64,000 nucleotides of DNA, taken from Ceratothoa steindachneri. Lineage: Eukaryota; Arthropoda; Malacostraca; Isopoda; Cymothoidae. The stretch lies in NCBI GenBank assembly GCA_963969495.1, contig OZ018317.1, positions 222,443,735 to 222,507,734 on the forward strand. The letters are read 5' to 3'. The notes below the pieces were generated by a model. It ran no database searches and was not told the DNA's origin. It worked only from the letters and a program-made list of their open reading frames with translations. Shown one piece after another: positions 12,950 to 25,823 of this stretch. Positions within the stretch are counted from its first letter, which is position 1, and each line of letters starts with the position of its first letter. The position numbers and the translations under genes were made by a program.

Positions 12950-13827
12950 AAATAGGGCAAATAGAGTGCTGGGTTTCAATAAGAGAAATGTCAGTTACAA
13001 AAGTAAGGAGGTTATTCTTAAACTCTATAACTCTTATGTTAGGCCACATCTAGTACTGTATACAGGCATGGTCCCCACATTTTAGACACGATATTAACCT
13101 TCTCGAGTCAGTGCAACGGAGGGCAACAAAGATTATTCCTTCCCTGAGGCACCTTGAATATATAGATAGACTGAGGGTATTAAATATGTTCTCGTTCGAA
13201 AGGAGGTGTGTGAGAGGGGATATGATTGAGCTCTTTAAAATTTTTTCCGGGATAGATAAATTGGATGTTAGCAAGTTTTTTGAGTTAGATGATGGAAATC
13301 GGACTAGAAGTCACCACTTGAAAATTAAAAAGCAAGGGTGTAGGTTGGATTTAAGAAAATATTTTTTCACCAATAGAGTGGTAGATTTCTGGAACAAATT
13401 GCCGCCAAGGGTAGTAGGTAGTCCAAGTCTAAATGTATTTAAGAGTAGGTTGGATGAGTTTATGGGGAGGGAAGGTTGTGATGCTTCCTAAGTTTTGTAT
13501 ATATTAATATTGTTTGTATATATCTATAGCTGCATGATTTATTTCTTGACAAGCCTTGATTGGTGATACCCTTGTTTCTGGACGCAATCCTCTGCATGTA
13601 GTTTTCCTGGCAGTTTGGGTGCCTTAAAAAAGAGGCCGTTTGACTCAGATGACCTATGATGAGCCCTTGTGGCTTTTTTCATCTGTTATATTATATTGTG
13701 GGGGGACTTTGATTGTGTCTTCCATTGGTGATGGTGCTTTTTGTGGGCTGGTTTTGACGGAGGCGGATGACCTTTGATAGGCCCTTGTGGCTTTTGTCAT
13801 CCGTGAAATTATGTTATGTTATGTTAT
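12950..13827 (+). mobile_element. 5'-truncated CR1-like LINE copy inserted into the same family
   Basis: Plus-strand copy covering the C-terminal coding region (13020-13491), the 3' UTR with two hairpin blocks (13646-13685 and 13764-13803) and a tail GTTATGTTATGTTATG ending near 13827. It splits the host LINE between the codons for ANVVP (at 13829 and above) and PIFKKG (12949 and below). At its 5' junction the host sequence AAATAGGG also occurs at the corresponding place in the family sequence, so the join shows microhomology. Confidence 0.88.
13111..13491 (+). pseudogene. LINE ORF2 C-terminal fragment
   Basis: An open frame ending GREGCDAS with the family C-terminal domain: RRATKIIPSLRHLEYIDRLR, MFSFERRCVRGDMIELFKIF, FELDDGNRTR, FFTNRVVDFWNKLPPRVVGS. 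It has no initiator or RT domain because the copy is 5'-truncated. This stretch is better preserved than the corresponding part of the surrounding element, consistent with a later insertion. Confidence 0.85.
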
Positions 13828-15299
13828 GGGGACTACATTCGCTCTCTTCCAATCATCAGGTATTTCTCCATATTCCAGTGACCTAGTATACAACTTCTCC
13901 AGAGCTATTGAAATACTTTCTTCCCCTTCTTTAAGTATCCTAGAATGAATATTATCAGGGCCGGAGGCCTTGGTTCATCTAAGTCACCTATTAGTCCTTT
14001 TATCGTCCTCCAATCCACACTAATGGTAGTAAACTCTTCTTTCCCTGACCCATGAGTACTATACATAAGACTATTTAGTTTCTCCTTTGTAAATACTGAT
14101 GCAAAATGACCACTTAGTACCTCAATTATTTCCTCATCAGTTTCTCTCACAACCCCTTCATATTTGATAGGTCCTATTTTAACTCTGCCAGACTTGTTAT
14201 TAATTTTATAGTAACTAAAGAACTTTCTACGATCTTTGTTGCTATCCTGAGCTAATTTAATTTCTGAAACCCTTTTGTTCTTCTTTATAATCTTATTTAA
14301 CTCATTCCTAGCCATTCTATAATCACTTAAATTTTGAATATTATTTTCTACCTATAATTTTTTGTATGCCCTTTTCTTCTCTGAAATTTTTCTAGCTATC
14401 TCCTGATTCCACCATAATGGTTTCCTACTTTTGTTCCTAATAGCCTTCATTGGGATACATTGCTCTTGGACTACATTTATTATATGCTTGAAAGTATCCC
14501 ACATCCCATAAGCATTTTTACCTCTGGATTCTAACATCCCAGTCTACCAAATTTAGCAAGCTTCGAAGTTTGGCTAGTATCATAGAATTTTTGTTCTTTG
14601 CTATCTATTGCTGCATTGACAAGATAATTGTTCCAATCAATCTTTTATTTAAAATCACCACATATCAGTAATTGATTAACCTCATTTTGACCCAATTTAT
14701 CAATAATTGTTTATCCTATTATTATAGTCAGCCGAGGAAAGAGAGGGGCGGTTTATACAGCCTAGTAAAACAATTTGATTCCTGTATTGAATTTTGTATG
14801 CAATTAATTCTGTGTTAAGCAAATAATCATCTGAAACTTGGTGCACTAAAATTACTACCCCTCCTCCCCCGTTGATTATTTTTCGGTCTCTTCTATAGGA
14901 TATATAATCTTTTATTTTGAAATATTCGGCTGATAAATCATTGGGACAAAGTTTAGTTTCAGTTACAAATATAACGTGGGGTTTTTCATTACTTATTAAA
15001 TCACTAAACTCAAAAATCTTATTTCTAATACCATCAATATTGGTGTAAACCATCTTGACTTGATATGTGATAACTTATTTACAAGATTATTTGCCTTTTT
15101 CGCAGTCCCACTGTTGTATTGTTTTGAGGGTCAGTCGCATTCCTTTTATGATGTATTTTTGGTCTAACACTCCTCTTGTACGTAATTTAGCATTTTTTTA
15201 TCTTGTTCTGATCTTTAAATTCTGTACTCCATATGTTCTTTATAAGTGCAATTTGGATATATTTTGATTCCTGCAAATTCACCTCATGTCTCTTTGTGC

Positions 15300-16087
15300 A
15301 AACTTTGCTTTGTTGGCATTTAACTCCAATTCAATGTTTAATAGGGGAATTTGACCAGTGTTGGTATTGGTGGTAACAGTTTTTTTTTAATCTAAAATGA
15401 TCTATTTTGAGATCAGTTAAGCCAACCTCTTGGATTAGTCTTTTCATTAGTAACCCATCCGTCTCTTCAGTAGATTCTTTAAGACCTTGGACAATAAGTC
15501 TATTCCTTCTTTTGTATGATTCTATTGCGCAGCTTTAATATCTATAGCCTGAATTTCAACTGCCTGATTTACTGCTTCATCAAATTCTTCCTTATTTTTG
15601 AAAATCATTTTATTTTCTAAAACACCAATTCTTGTGATTACATCATCCAAGTCTTTTCTCTTCTCCTTTATGTTGTTTGTATTTACTTCAACTTTTTCAG
15701 CTAAGTTTTTCCATGCTTTAAACACTTTAACGACACCTCCCCGACACCCCATGCATACATATAGTAATGTTTCAAATTTGGTAAAAACCTTAATATCATC
15801 TGCAGACATATCCTCACACTTAGCGTGGACCCACCTATCATACTAATCGCGTTGCACCATATTTTGAGTATTCTTACCACAGCATCTATAACAACTTTTG
15901 GTATCTGTGGCACTAGGTTCTCTAAAGGGGGATGGGCGAGTTGAAAAGGATCAACTCCACTTGTTCCTAGGCCTTTAGGAGTAACACTTTGGTCTGGGCG
16001 TCCCGCACGAGTTTCGCTGAGCACAGCAGTCCCTTTGTCTGGGCTGTACTTCTTCATATTTCCTCTTCCTACGCCAGAAAAAGGCAT
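15300..16087 (-). pseudogene. LINE ORF1 protein pseudogene
   Basis: The probable nucleic-acid-binding ORF1 of the CR1-like element. The ATG at 16087 begins MPFSGVGRGNMKKYSPDKGT, a basic N-terminus. A coiled-coil-prone stretch follows (KNLAEKVEVNTNNIKEKRKD, near 15700) and then RRNRLIVQGLKEST and KRLIQEVGLTDLKIDHFRL near 15490-15380, matching the RRM-like segment seen in ORF1 of several LINE clades. Frame shifts near 15830 and 15530 disrupt it. It sits directly upstream of ORF2. Confidence 0.6.
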
Positions 16088-16100
16088 TTTAAACAATTTA

Positions 16101-16788
16101 TAACAGTATTTCGCTCGATACACACTTTAGCAATCCTTATAAAGCCCTCCCAAATTAACAATACCAGTAAGACTACGATAACAGGCCTGAGTTGAGGAAA
16201 CAGCAAAAATTGAACATTGTCTTTCCACTTCTATTCCAGTAGGGTGGGTCATACTCTAGAATTTTATGAAACTGGTGATGAGGGGTATTCAAATAATGAA
16301 TATTGGTGAAAAGAACATACTTTTAGCAGAAAAGTTAAATTCTGATTGATCTAGCCTACATCAATTTGAAGTTGAAATATTGTTAGTTCTGGGTCATTTA
16401 CTATATTTAGTTACTCATAAAAGATCAAATTTACCATTTTCTATCATCAATACATTTATGTAGTCTGAAAAATATTTGTCTAAAAAAATGTATTAAGAGA
16501 CACATGAGAAGTAGGAAACCTGTTAAAAATGACCCTTAATTTAGTTTGGTCTAACTCCAAAATTGCAAGTAGCCAGTACTCATTACTCAGGGGAAGACAA
16601 TATTCCAGTAGTGTTGCCCATTCTGGTAGCTATTGTGATTGGTAACTTTATAGAGCCTTTACATTTTATTTAAATGCTAGTATAGGCTGTGGATCATTTT
16701 AGAATAACATATAATTATTTGGTAGAGATTATTTCTTAATCTAAGTGCCATCTTTTCATTTGCAGATATACCTGCGATCAGTGTGACA
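16101..16788. other. unassigned stretch
   Basis: AT-rich sequence between the LINE 5' end and the unknown gene family. A pyrimidine tract and TTTGCAG end at about 16765, which could be a 3' splice site for the gene copy that follows. Confidence 0.4.
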
Positions 16789-18640
16789 ATGGCGAAAACC
16801 AAGACAAGGTCCAAATCAGGTTTTCATCTGACTAATTTTGGGGGGACTGGGCAAGAGCTGATGGTGTCTGAGTTACCAACAATAAGAGATATTTTGAGGT
16901 ACGGCATCTACCTGAGGGAGCAAAGTTAAGATGACCGGAGAAATTATGAAGTGGACCAGCTGGTAAAAGACATGTATCAGGGCTTGATTAATCAGTGGAC
17001 CAAAGCTAAGCTAATGTAAATCAAAAGATCACAATAATATCAAAGCTTAAGGAGATGTGGAAGGAAGCAGTAAAAGTTTCCCTTGGTAAAGGAAAAAATG
17101 AAGTAAAGGAGAGGTTCATTGCAAAACTAGATAAGTTATTTGATATATTGACATGCAAATGTCAAATTTCCAGTTGTGCGGAAGTAGGTTGTAATGGCTG
17201 TGAGACTGAAGCCCACATTAACTGCTGTTGTAGTGAAGAGAAAAAATACCTACTAGGGAACTGGCCTTTATTAAAGGACAAAAGGAGAAGGTTGGAAGTA
17301 AAGGTACCTTTCAAATTGAAGGTCCTGATATTTCAGAGCATAATAGACAATTAAGAGCTTCAGAAAGGAAAGAAAGAGAAAAAGTAAGGAGGAAAGCTCT
17401 GTTTAGCAGGAAAAGCAGCAAGAAAAGAAATCAAGCATTTTTTGGCAGAAGGTGAAGATCTGGAGGCAGAAAATTCTGATGGTGACAACAGTTTGGGTGA
17501 TGAAGTAACTTTTGAAGCTGTCCAAGAGCCGGAATCTTCCACCAAAAATAGAAAGAATTATGATGAAATTCCAAATATTGCTCTTACCAGTATAAGGTAT
17601 GGTGTCGGATTGAGACCAACTACAGCTATAGCAACAGCAGCTTTAATATATGCTGGATTCATTACTGAGGAATCCATTCCTGAGGTATCTTATCAAGATA
17701 CCTCAGGAAGTGGTGCAAGATCTTTCCACTGATCAACACTACGGCTATAGAATTGTATCGGCAATCAGAGATGGAATGCTTCCTACAGGGCTTTCTCGAT
17801 TGGAAATAGGACCAGTAAACCACAGTCGCTGGCTGACCACAGCTAACAGACTTCTTCGGCTGTGGGTGTTAAAGCATGAGCTCAAAGGAAAAGCCTTTAA
17901 GAATCTACGACTGATTGTTGAGTTCATCATTGGTGTATATTACCCATGTTGGTTTAACCTAGAATTAAGCACTCTTGGACCGAGGGACCTGGCACATTCT
18001 TTATCAACTTCACTGCCTTAAGTCTCAGAGGAAGGAGGTGTTGGATATTATTTTGCCAACTGTTAAGAGATCAGCTCAGGATGCATTCAGTGAAGCCATC
18101 CTCCAAATCCTCCTATGCTCTGAAGATCAGGTGAAAGGGTGAAAAGAATCCAAACCATCAGGGGAGAAGGGGACCCAGATACTCAACTGGGAGACTCCTT
18201 TGTAAGGCTTAGAAGGACACCAGACATCAATTGTGATGCTACCAGGATTGGAGATCTGATCAATTGGTCAGAGGATGTCTCTGAGCCACCTCTCACTTGC
18301 TCTTTAAGTACTTCTGAATTGAAAAACTTCATTGACTCTCCATGAAAGTACCTGACTGGCCTTGTCGCACACAGAGCATTGAGGGTTGTAAGAATGGTGA
18401 CTGAGGCTTCTTCCAAGTATTTCTCACATGAAAAGAGGGATGGAGGAATCAGAGCACAAAAGATAAGTAGATGTCTGATGTCCAGGAATGAGTCAAAGCA
18501 AGATTTTTTTTTGTTTTGTTTGCCGGCTTGGATGATAAGAGAAAAAAATCACTGCCACAAAATCTGCTACTTCAAAATATCCCAATTGAAACAACTGGTT
18601 TATTTTATAAAGTCAAGTCAGAATCCTCATATTCTCCCCA
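16789..18640 (+). pseudogene. decayed copy of a conserved multicopy gene family of unknown function
   Basis: ATG at 16789 starts MAKTKTRSKSGFHLTNFGG, followed by ELPTIRDILRYGIYLREQS and a TAA. The same protein resumes in other frames: RRNYEVDQLVKDMYQGLINQ, a Cys/His-rich segment at 17150-17240 (CKCQISSCAEVGCNGC and HINCCC), a basic and acidic linker, IALTSIRYGVGLRPTTAIAT (17575-17635), NHSRWLTTANRLLRLWVLKH (17820-17880), IIGVYYPCWFNLE, and a tail with KYFSHEKRDGGIRAQK and MSRNESKQDF (18415-18510). I recall this architecture as a repetitive, uncharacterised protein family in arthropods and cnidarians, but I know no function. At least three stops and several frameshifts mark this copy as dead. 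Confidence 0.7.
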
Positions 18641-19030
18641 ATCTTTTGCAACTCTCCTTCCCCTTCATCCTCCTAAAGCCCTTATGACCCACTCCCCCCC
18701 ATTTATTTTTTATTCACATGGATCAAATTCATCACTTCTCTTCTCTTACATCCATTGTTGCGAATCAAATGAGGTAATACTTTAGTTTAGGGGAACAATC
18801 TAGGCCTTATGATGTCAGACTGTAGCTTTGCATGTGGCCAATCATGACATTTTATTTGTTTTGTTATTTTGTCTTTTCCTTTCTTTATTATTTAGTAAAT
18901 GTCTGTACTTCTACTCAATTATATTCCTTATTAGGAAATGCATTGATTTTTTTATTACTAATGTATTAAATTTTGTATGTTTTATTTACCTGTTTTTGTG
19001 AAACTAAACCATTGTTTTCACACATTGGCA
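18641..19030. other. unassigned stretch
   Basis: T-rich sequence with no recognisable gene or element boundary. Confidence 0.35.
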
Positions 19031-19814
19031 ACCCTTAATTCAACCTTATTTCAAATATTGTCACCCTGAAACTGAGCAGTTAAAAGAGCGTGATTCTTAC
19101 GAACCTGGTTTGTTCAACTTCAATACAACTTGTGTTACTGAGTCGTTAGACTCACAGGAGGCAACACCCCTGAAGTTGGTTGCCAGTCCATCTTCCGGGG
19201 TTCCTAAAGCTGCCCCCCGTAGGGGGCATGGTGATCTGCCTTCCTGGCTGCCATGCTGATGGGACTCAACGCCCCATCCAGCCCCAGCTTAGCTACTTCT
19301 CCTTCTTTCAGAAAGCCTGTATTTCTCCCCTACTTCTTCACTTCCCCTACTTCTTCACTTCCCCTACTTCCTCACTTCCCTTACAACCTCTCCCACAACT
19401 TTCTCTGGTCTGCCTCTATTTTCACAAGATAGATGCTGATCTTCTCAGTCAACTATCCTGGATTGGGGCTGAAGGGGTGGGGGACAATTTTCCCTAACCC
19501 CTGAACTCTGGTTTGGGATGGTGGGTTTTTAACAACCTGCTTCATCTCCACCCATACCTTCCTCACACTATCAATTTTATGCCATGCCGAAGGGCTGCCT
19601 GGTCACCAGGCGGGAAGGGCCGGGCCTAAAATGGCAGCACCTGGCTCTGCCATCCCACATGCACCTGTTGCAGAGCGGGCTATTGCGAGGGGTGATTAGT
19701 GTCTGCATTCCGTGAAAAGAATATGGTCCCCATGGCCGATGATGAAAATTTAAAAAAAAAACCCTTTCTTCCTTACCATCGACTGAGCCGCCTTCAGGCA
19801 ACTCCACTGAAAAA

Positions 19815-21060
19815 ATGGAGCCCCCCCCCCCCCGTGCTTTCACAGGGGAACCTCCAAAAGCCAGCAGGCAGCCCATAGCTGACCGCTCCCCATTGAAGCA
19901 GCTCGGTAGGGCAATCCCCCTTAGGGGGGAGAGGGAAGCCAGGCCCCATCGGTGGTTTCCCTCAAAAGACCTGCTGGCTAGAATATTAAACCTAGCGGGG
20001 GTCAAGGCCTCTGCCTCCCCAGACTCAACTTGTGACACAGCTGCCAATGGGACCTGTGATGTCCTGTGGGGATGGCCAACTGGATCCCTCCCCCCCCAAG
20101 ATAGACATGGTCCTTGAGGCAACCCAGCCTCAGATGGGAAGGCCTTCCATGGGAGTGAATCTGGGCTTGGCGCCAAGCACCAAACTCGAGTCCTCCTCAA
20201 ACGGCTAGGGTTTCCAAGGCAGTACAAGGAGGGGAAGGATCTCCTCTGACTGGTGCCCCTGCGACTGCCAGGACCTTCTCCATCTCAGAGAAGGACCTTG
20301 CTGCTGAGGCCGTTCCATCCACCCTGGGGCTCCTGCCGATGGAGGGGAGAAGGGTGTTCATTCCCTGCCCTCCTATCCTAAAAAGAAAAAAATCAAAAAG
20401 ACTCGGGGCTCCTCTCCATCCGTGGGGACGGATGGGTCTGCTGCCACTTAGGTAAGCGACCAAGCTAAGATCAGCACATCCGGCCCCTCTGCCCCCCCTG
20501 ACTAAGACCGAAAGTGCTAGTACTAGTGCGCAGAGTGGAACCTCGATTACATTAGGGCCCCTCATTCAGAGGATTACCAAGCATTTTCAAGCCCGCTGGC
20601 TTCAAACGCTTCCTGGTTATTCACTCTATTGATGACACCATGTTGGCTAAGGGCAACATGATCCATCAGAGGAGAGCTTTAGCTAGTGTGATTGGTCGAG
20701 AGCCGAAGGTGACACGTTTCTTGGATGGGAGTCTTTTGGCGAATGCGTCGGATCCCTCCCAGGCAGCCATGATTAGTGCCCTTCGGACACTTGATGGCAC
20801 GCCTGGGAGTGTGATGCCACACTCTACCAGGAACTTCATGAAAGGAGTAGTTTATGCGAGGGATCTCGTGGACATCACCTTAGAGCTGGCTGACCATGGG
20901 GCGGTCAAGGTCGAACGTGCGATGAGAAAACAGAGAGTTGCTCCAAGGCCACACACAATAAGTCCAAATCATGTGTGGCCAAGTATATCAGTTGCAGAGA
21001 GCCGCACCCCGCTTCTTCGAAACCATGTGGTGTGTATCTCCTTAAGGAAATCCTTTCTCT
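19815..21060 (+). pseudogene. LINE ORF1 (Gag-like) pseudogene, copy 1
   Basis: In relatives this protein binds element RNA. Readable parts: MEPPPPRAFTGEPPKASRQP at 19815, then after frame changes LAKGNMIHQRRALASVIGRE (20642-20700), SLLANASDPSQAAMISALRT and DITLELADHGAVKVERAMRK (to 20930). Right after this the zinc-knuckle region is mostly deleted: only a remnant aligned with HNKSKSCVAKYISCREPHP (20950-21010) remains before endonuclease sequence starts. Compared with copy 3 about 120 residues are lost. Confidence 0.75.
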
Positions 21061-24000
21061 CGCTCGAGATTTAAACGGTAGATACCCCCTCTGGGAAGAT
21101 TACTCTATCAATCCCCGGGGTCAAGTCCTTGCTGATCTGATCGACAAGCTTGAGATGGGTGTCTTAAATGTGGATGAGTTTACGTATCACTGCCCAAGAA
21201 CAGCTTCATTCTACTGCCTCAATCTATCTTTGTTGCTCTCAGGATGCACAGCCTGATTTTGATTGCGGGGTGGCCTATGACCTCCATGTTAGTGATCACT
21301 TTCCCATTCAAATATCATTTGCTGGGCTGCTGCTGCCTGAGAGCCTGCCCCGGTGGTGCTTGGCGTGGGCGCAGTGGTCTGCATTTCAGGAAATGACTGA
21401 ATTCTCTCTTAGTCAAGGAGTTTAGGTCGGTAGATGAGGCCATTAAGTTCTCTGGCAACCTCATTGATACGGGCCTAACTACCATTCCTAGAAGGTCAGC
21501 CGAGTGTGAAATGGCCCTCAAGCAGAAGCGTTATGCCTACATGCGCTATAAGCGCCGCCTGAACAGTTTCACTGTTGCTGAATTTCATCGGGCTAGGTTT
21601 CGGTATATTTCAAAGCACGCCCGCCACTCTTCTTGGCGGGCATATGTGTCTTCACTTAAGACCCCTCTAGCAGAGGTGTGGAAGTGAGTTAAAAGGATTT
21701 GGGGCTAGTTCTCGCAAGACCCCCCCCCCTTCCCGTTCTCCAGGAGATTGGAACCACAATCTCGGACTCTGTGTCCGTGGTGGAATCCCTCATGACTGCT
21801 TTCTCCACATTCTCTAGTCGGGATGCTGCTCCTCCAGCATTCAATGGATGTTGTGATGTTGTGGAAGGCCGCCGACTGGACTATACCTCCAGAGGCGGAG
21901 AACCCTTCAATAACAGGTTATTCTGAGTGAGTTGTGTTCAGCTCTTGCTTCGTGCACAGACACCGCCCATGGTCAGGATGATGTCCTGTACGCCATGCTT
22001 CGACACCTGGGTGAGCGAGGCATGGCCTTTCTGTTAGACTTGTTCAACAGGATCTAGGGGGAGGGTCTCCTCCAGAATTCCTGGTGAAACACTACTGTGC
22101 TCACTTTTTGCAAACCTGGGAGAGATTACTCTACTCCGTCCGGTTTCCGCCCAATCTTTCTAACCTCTTGTGTGTGCAAGTTGATGGAGAAATTGGTAAA
22201 TGTTAGATTAGCTTTTTTTCTGGACAGCGGAGGTCATCTGTCTTCTGCACAGTGCGGCTTCCGCAAGTTCCACTCCATGTCAGATGCTCTGCTCCAACTA
22301 GAAAATTCTGTCTGCAAGGCCTTCCTTCATAGACATCACTACGCCACTGTGTTGTTCGATCTGGACAAGGCCTATGATACCACATGGCGATGCAGTATCA
22401 TGGGGCTGAAGGGATGCCTCCCAGTCTTTATATCTGAATTTTTGTGAGATCGTCGATTGCAGGTACGGGTGGAGGGAGCCCTATCCGGCCCAAAGGAGCA
22501 GGAAGAGGGTGTCCTGCAGTGAAGTGTCCTCAGTGTCCAGAGTATCAACGGCATCACCTCAGCTTGCCGGAAGATGTTCTTGCTATGCTCTACGTGGACT
22601 ACCTTTCGATCTCTTTGGCGCGGCCCAGATGCCATCTCTGAAGCGTCGACTCTAACAGGCATTGAACTGTGTCTCAATATGCTGAAGCGCACAGGTTTCG
22701 GTTTTCTTTTGCCAAGACTAAGGTAGTGCACTTCTGCCGCCATCTACGGCTCCACCCTGACCCAGACTTGTTTCTTAATGGGGTATGGCTGGAAGTGGTT
22801 GAATCACACCTTTTCCTCGGTCTTGTATTTGATCGACGCCTCACCTGGGAGGCTCATATTCACAGCCTTAGTGTCTCTTGTACCCGCGCCATGGATATTC
22901 TCCATTCTGTGACACTCAGCGCTTGGGGTGCTGATAGGGCTACTGCCTTACTTTTTTATCATTCCTTTGTTAGTTCGAAGCTCAACTACGAATGTGAGTT
23001 TTATGCACCTGCAGCCAAGTGTGTATTGCGGAAGGTGGACTTGATCCACCACACTGGCCTTCGCCTGGCAACTGATGCCTTCCGCACTTTCCCCATTGAG
23101 AGCCTACTAGTCGATGCTGGGGAGATGCCACTCGCTCTGCCGTGTGCACAGTGCATTATTCGCCTGTACGCATGAGCCCGGCGCCTCCCTCAGTCGCCAA
23201 TAGCTCTCACTGCATCCGCAGCTACTTTCGACGGTGCCTCTGCCCTTTGGGTTTAGGGTTAGGAAACTCCGAGCACACCTTGTGTCACGCTGGAACCGTG
23301 CCAGTGTATATGGATGGCTCCAAGTCCCAAGAGGGGGTCGGCTTCCACCCGTATCCCCTATTTTGAAGTCAGCGGGGCTCTGACAGGCCCTGCATCTGTC
23401 TTCAATGCTGAGCTGGTGGCAATACACCACTCGGTATGGGAGATTATGCGATGTGCCCGGTTTGGAGACCCGGATTGTGATCTATAGCAACTCACAAAGC
23501 ACCCTGAGTGCTCTTGGGGCATTGGAATCTCGGCATCCCTGGTTCATGATATCCGTGACACCACGGTTTTGGCAAGCCGGGCGGATGTTGAGATTATCTT
23601 CTGCTTGGTTCCTGGACATGTAGGAATTGCAGGGAATGAGTCCGGAAAATAGTCTGTGAGGATTCTGCGACTGCACCAGCATTTCGCTCTTCCTCACACC
23701 GACTACATGACAGGAATGCGGGCAGCTCTTCAGGCTGCTTGGCAAAGAAGATGGGAGATGGTCTAAGGGAACTTAAAGTTGCGTGCCATTGTGCCACGAC
23801 TTCCCATGGACCTATCCCTCAATGCCGCGAAGGTTTGAGGTTGCTTTCTGTCTTCTCCGAATCGGGCACACTCGTGTGACGCATTGCCATTTGATGGGGC
23901 GCTTGCCTGTGCCCTATTGTGACGACTGCGTCGTCCCCCACACTGTTTGGCACATTCTTGTTGAATGTCCCAGTCTGGGTGATCTTCACGCATGTTACCT

Positions 24001-24124
24001 GTCCCATTACCGGGATGCGCGGGGTCGCAACTGCCTGTCCCTTGTACTTGGGATAGGTTCATGCACACCATCTTGTGGACTTTTAGACTTTTTGGAGGAG
24101 GTTGGCCTTCTCCCTTTTATTTAA
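21060..24124 (+). pseudogene. LINE ORF2: endonuclease, reverse transcriptase, RNase H (copy 1)
   Basis: Endonuclease C-terminal half: DLNGRYPLWEDYSINPRGQV (21065-21125) and DLHVSDHFPIQISFAG (21280-21330). RT: FCKPGRDYSTPSGFRPI (22103-22153), AQCGFRKFHSMSDALLQLEN, VLFDLDKAYDTTW (22350-22387), and a catalytic box altered to MLYVDYLS, so the second Asp is Tyr. Thumb: FRFSFAKTKVVHFCR and HLFLGLVFDRRLTWEAHIHS (22690-22870). RNase H: VYMDGSKSQEG (Asp), NAELVAI (Glu), IYSNSQSTLSAL (Asn or Ser where Asp is usual) and VPGHVGIAGNE (His). C-terminal zinc motif: TRVTHCHLMGRLPVPYCDDC and HILVECPSL (23870-23975). Several frameshifts and stops are present. Confidence 0.88.
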
Positions 24125-24364
24125 TATTTGACTATGGATCGTGTTCTTCTTCGCCAGGAAAGGGTGGGCCTTCCTCCATCGATGGAGCTCGCTTTATATT
24201 TTTTCACTTTGTTCATTTTTCTTTTGTTTTTTGTTTAATTTTTCTGTTTGTATTTTTTCTTTCTTTCTTTGATTTGTCTTTTAATATAGCCTAGATTTAG
24301 GCTAGGTTGAGTACGGCTACTTATGTCCTAGAAGGCAGTCTCCAGATGAGATATTTAAAAAAAA

Positions 24365-25823
<1,459 letters not shown>

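Larger units (their letters stand above)
11716..15060 (-). pseudogene. LINE ORF2: endonuclease-reverse transcriptase, broken
   Basis: ORF2 opens near 15060 with the endonuclease: VYTNIDGIRNKIFEFSDLI, HVIFVTETKL, GGGGVVILVH. A linker (WWNQEIARKISEKKRAYKK) is followed by the region before the RT palm. RT motifs resume after the nested insertion: CPIFKKGSKEDPNNFRPVSL, AQHGFRSGRSCLTNLLDF, VIYLDFSKAFDKVPHRRL. The catalytic (Y/F)ADD box is missing from the recognisable frame, since sequence near 12540-12430 is disordered by frameshifts. The C-terminal domain (12161-11712) shows RANRVLGFIKRNVSYKSKE and VLNMFSFERRCVRGDMIELF. Element activity in copying its own RNA is the family role; this copy is dead. 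Confidence 0.85.
11063..16100 (-). mobile_element. CR1-like non-LTR retrotransposon, near full length, with two nested insertions
   Basis: Minus-strand LINE with ORF1 (about 16087-15300), endonuclease (15060-14690), reverse transcriptase split across 14537-13828 and 12949-12380, the C-terminal domain (12190-11716), 3' UTR hairpins and a (TTATG)n-type tail at 11063. Two segments of the same family in opposite orientation interrupt it: 12950-13827 and 11459-11715. Removing both restores a continuous order of domains. CR1 assignment rests on the APE-type endonuclease, RT motifs and a tandem-repeat tail instead of poly(A). The exact clade within the Jockey/CR1/L2 group is uncertain. Confidence 0.85.
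19030..24364 (+). mobile_element. I-like non-LTR retrotransposon with RNase H, copy 1
   Basis: GC-richer than its surroundings. Layout: a short ORF1 C-terminus-like segment (to about 19225), a 5' UTR-like region from about 19200 (GCCTTCCTGGCTGCC) to 19810, ORF1 (about 19815-21050), ORF2 (21060-24124) with endonuclease, reverse transcriptase, RNase H and a C-terminal zinc motif, then a T-rich 3' UTR with a small palindrome (24288-24303) and an A-run at 24357. Internal deletions join ORF1 to the endonuclease. Related copies lie at 40.79-47.62 and 58.04-60.64 kb. The RNase H plus Gag-like ORF1 points to the I group. Confidence 0.85.

Noticed and set aside
19577..20565. Minus-strand open frames of 216 and 122 codons in the I-like LINE leader
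   Set aside because: They run opposite the GC-rich leader and ORF1 and do not share a protein with the antisense of copies 2 and 3.
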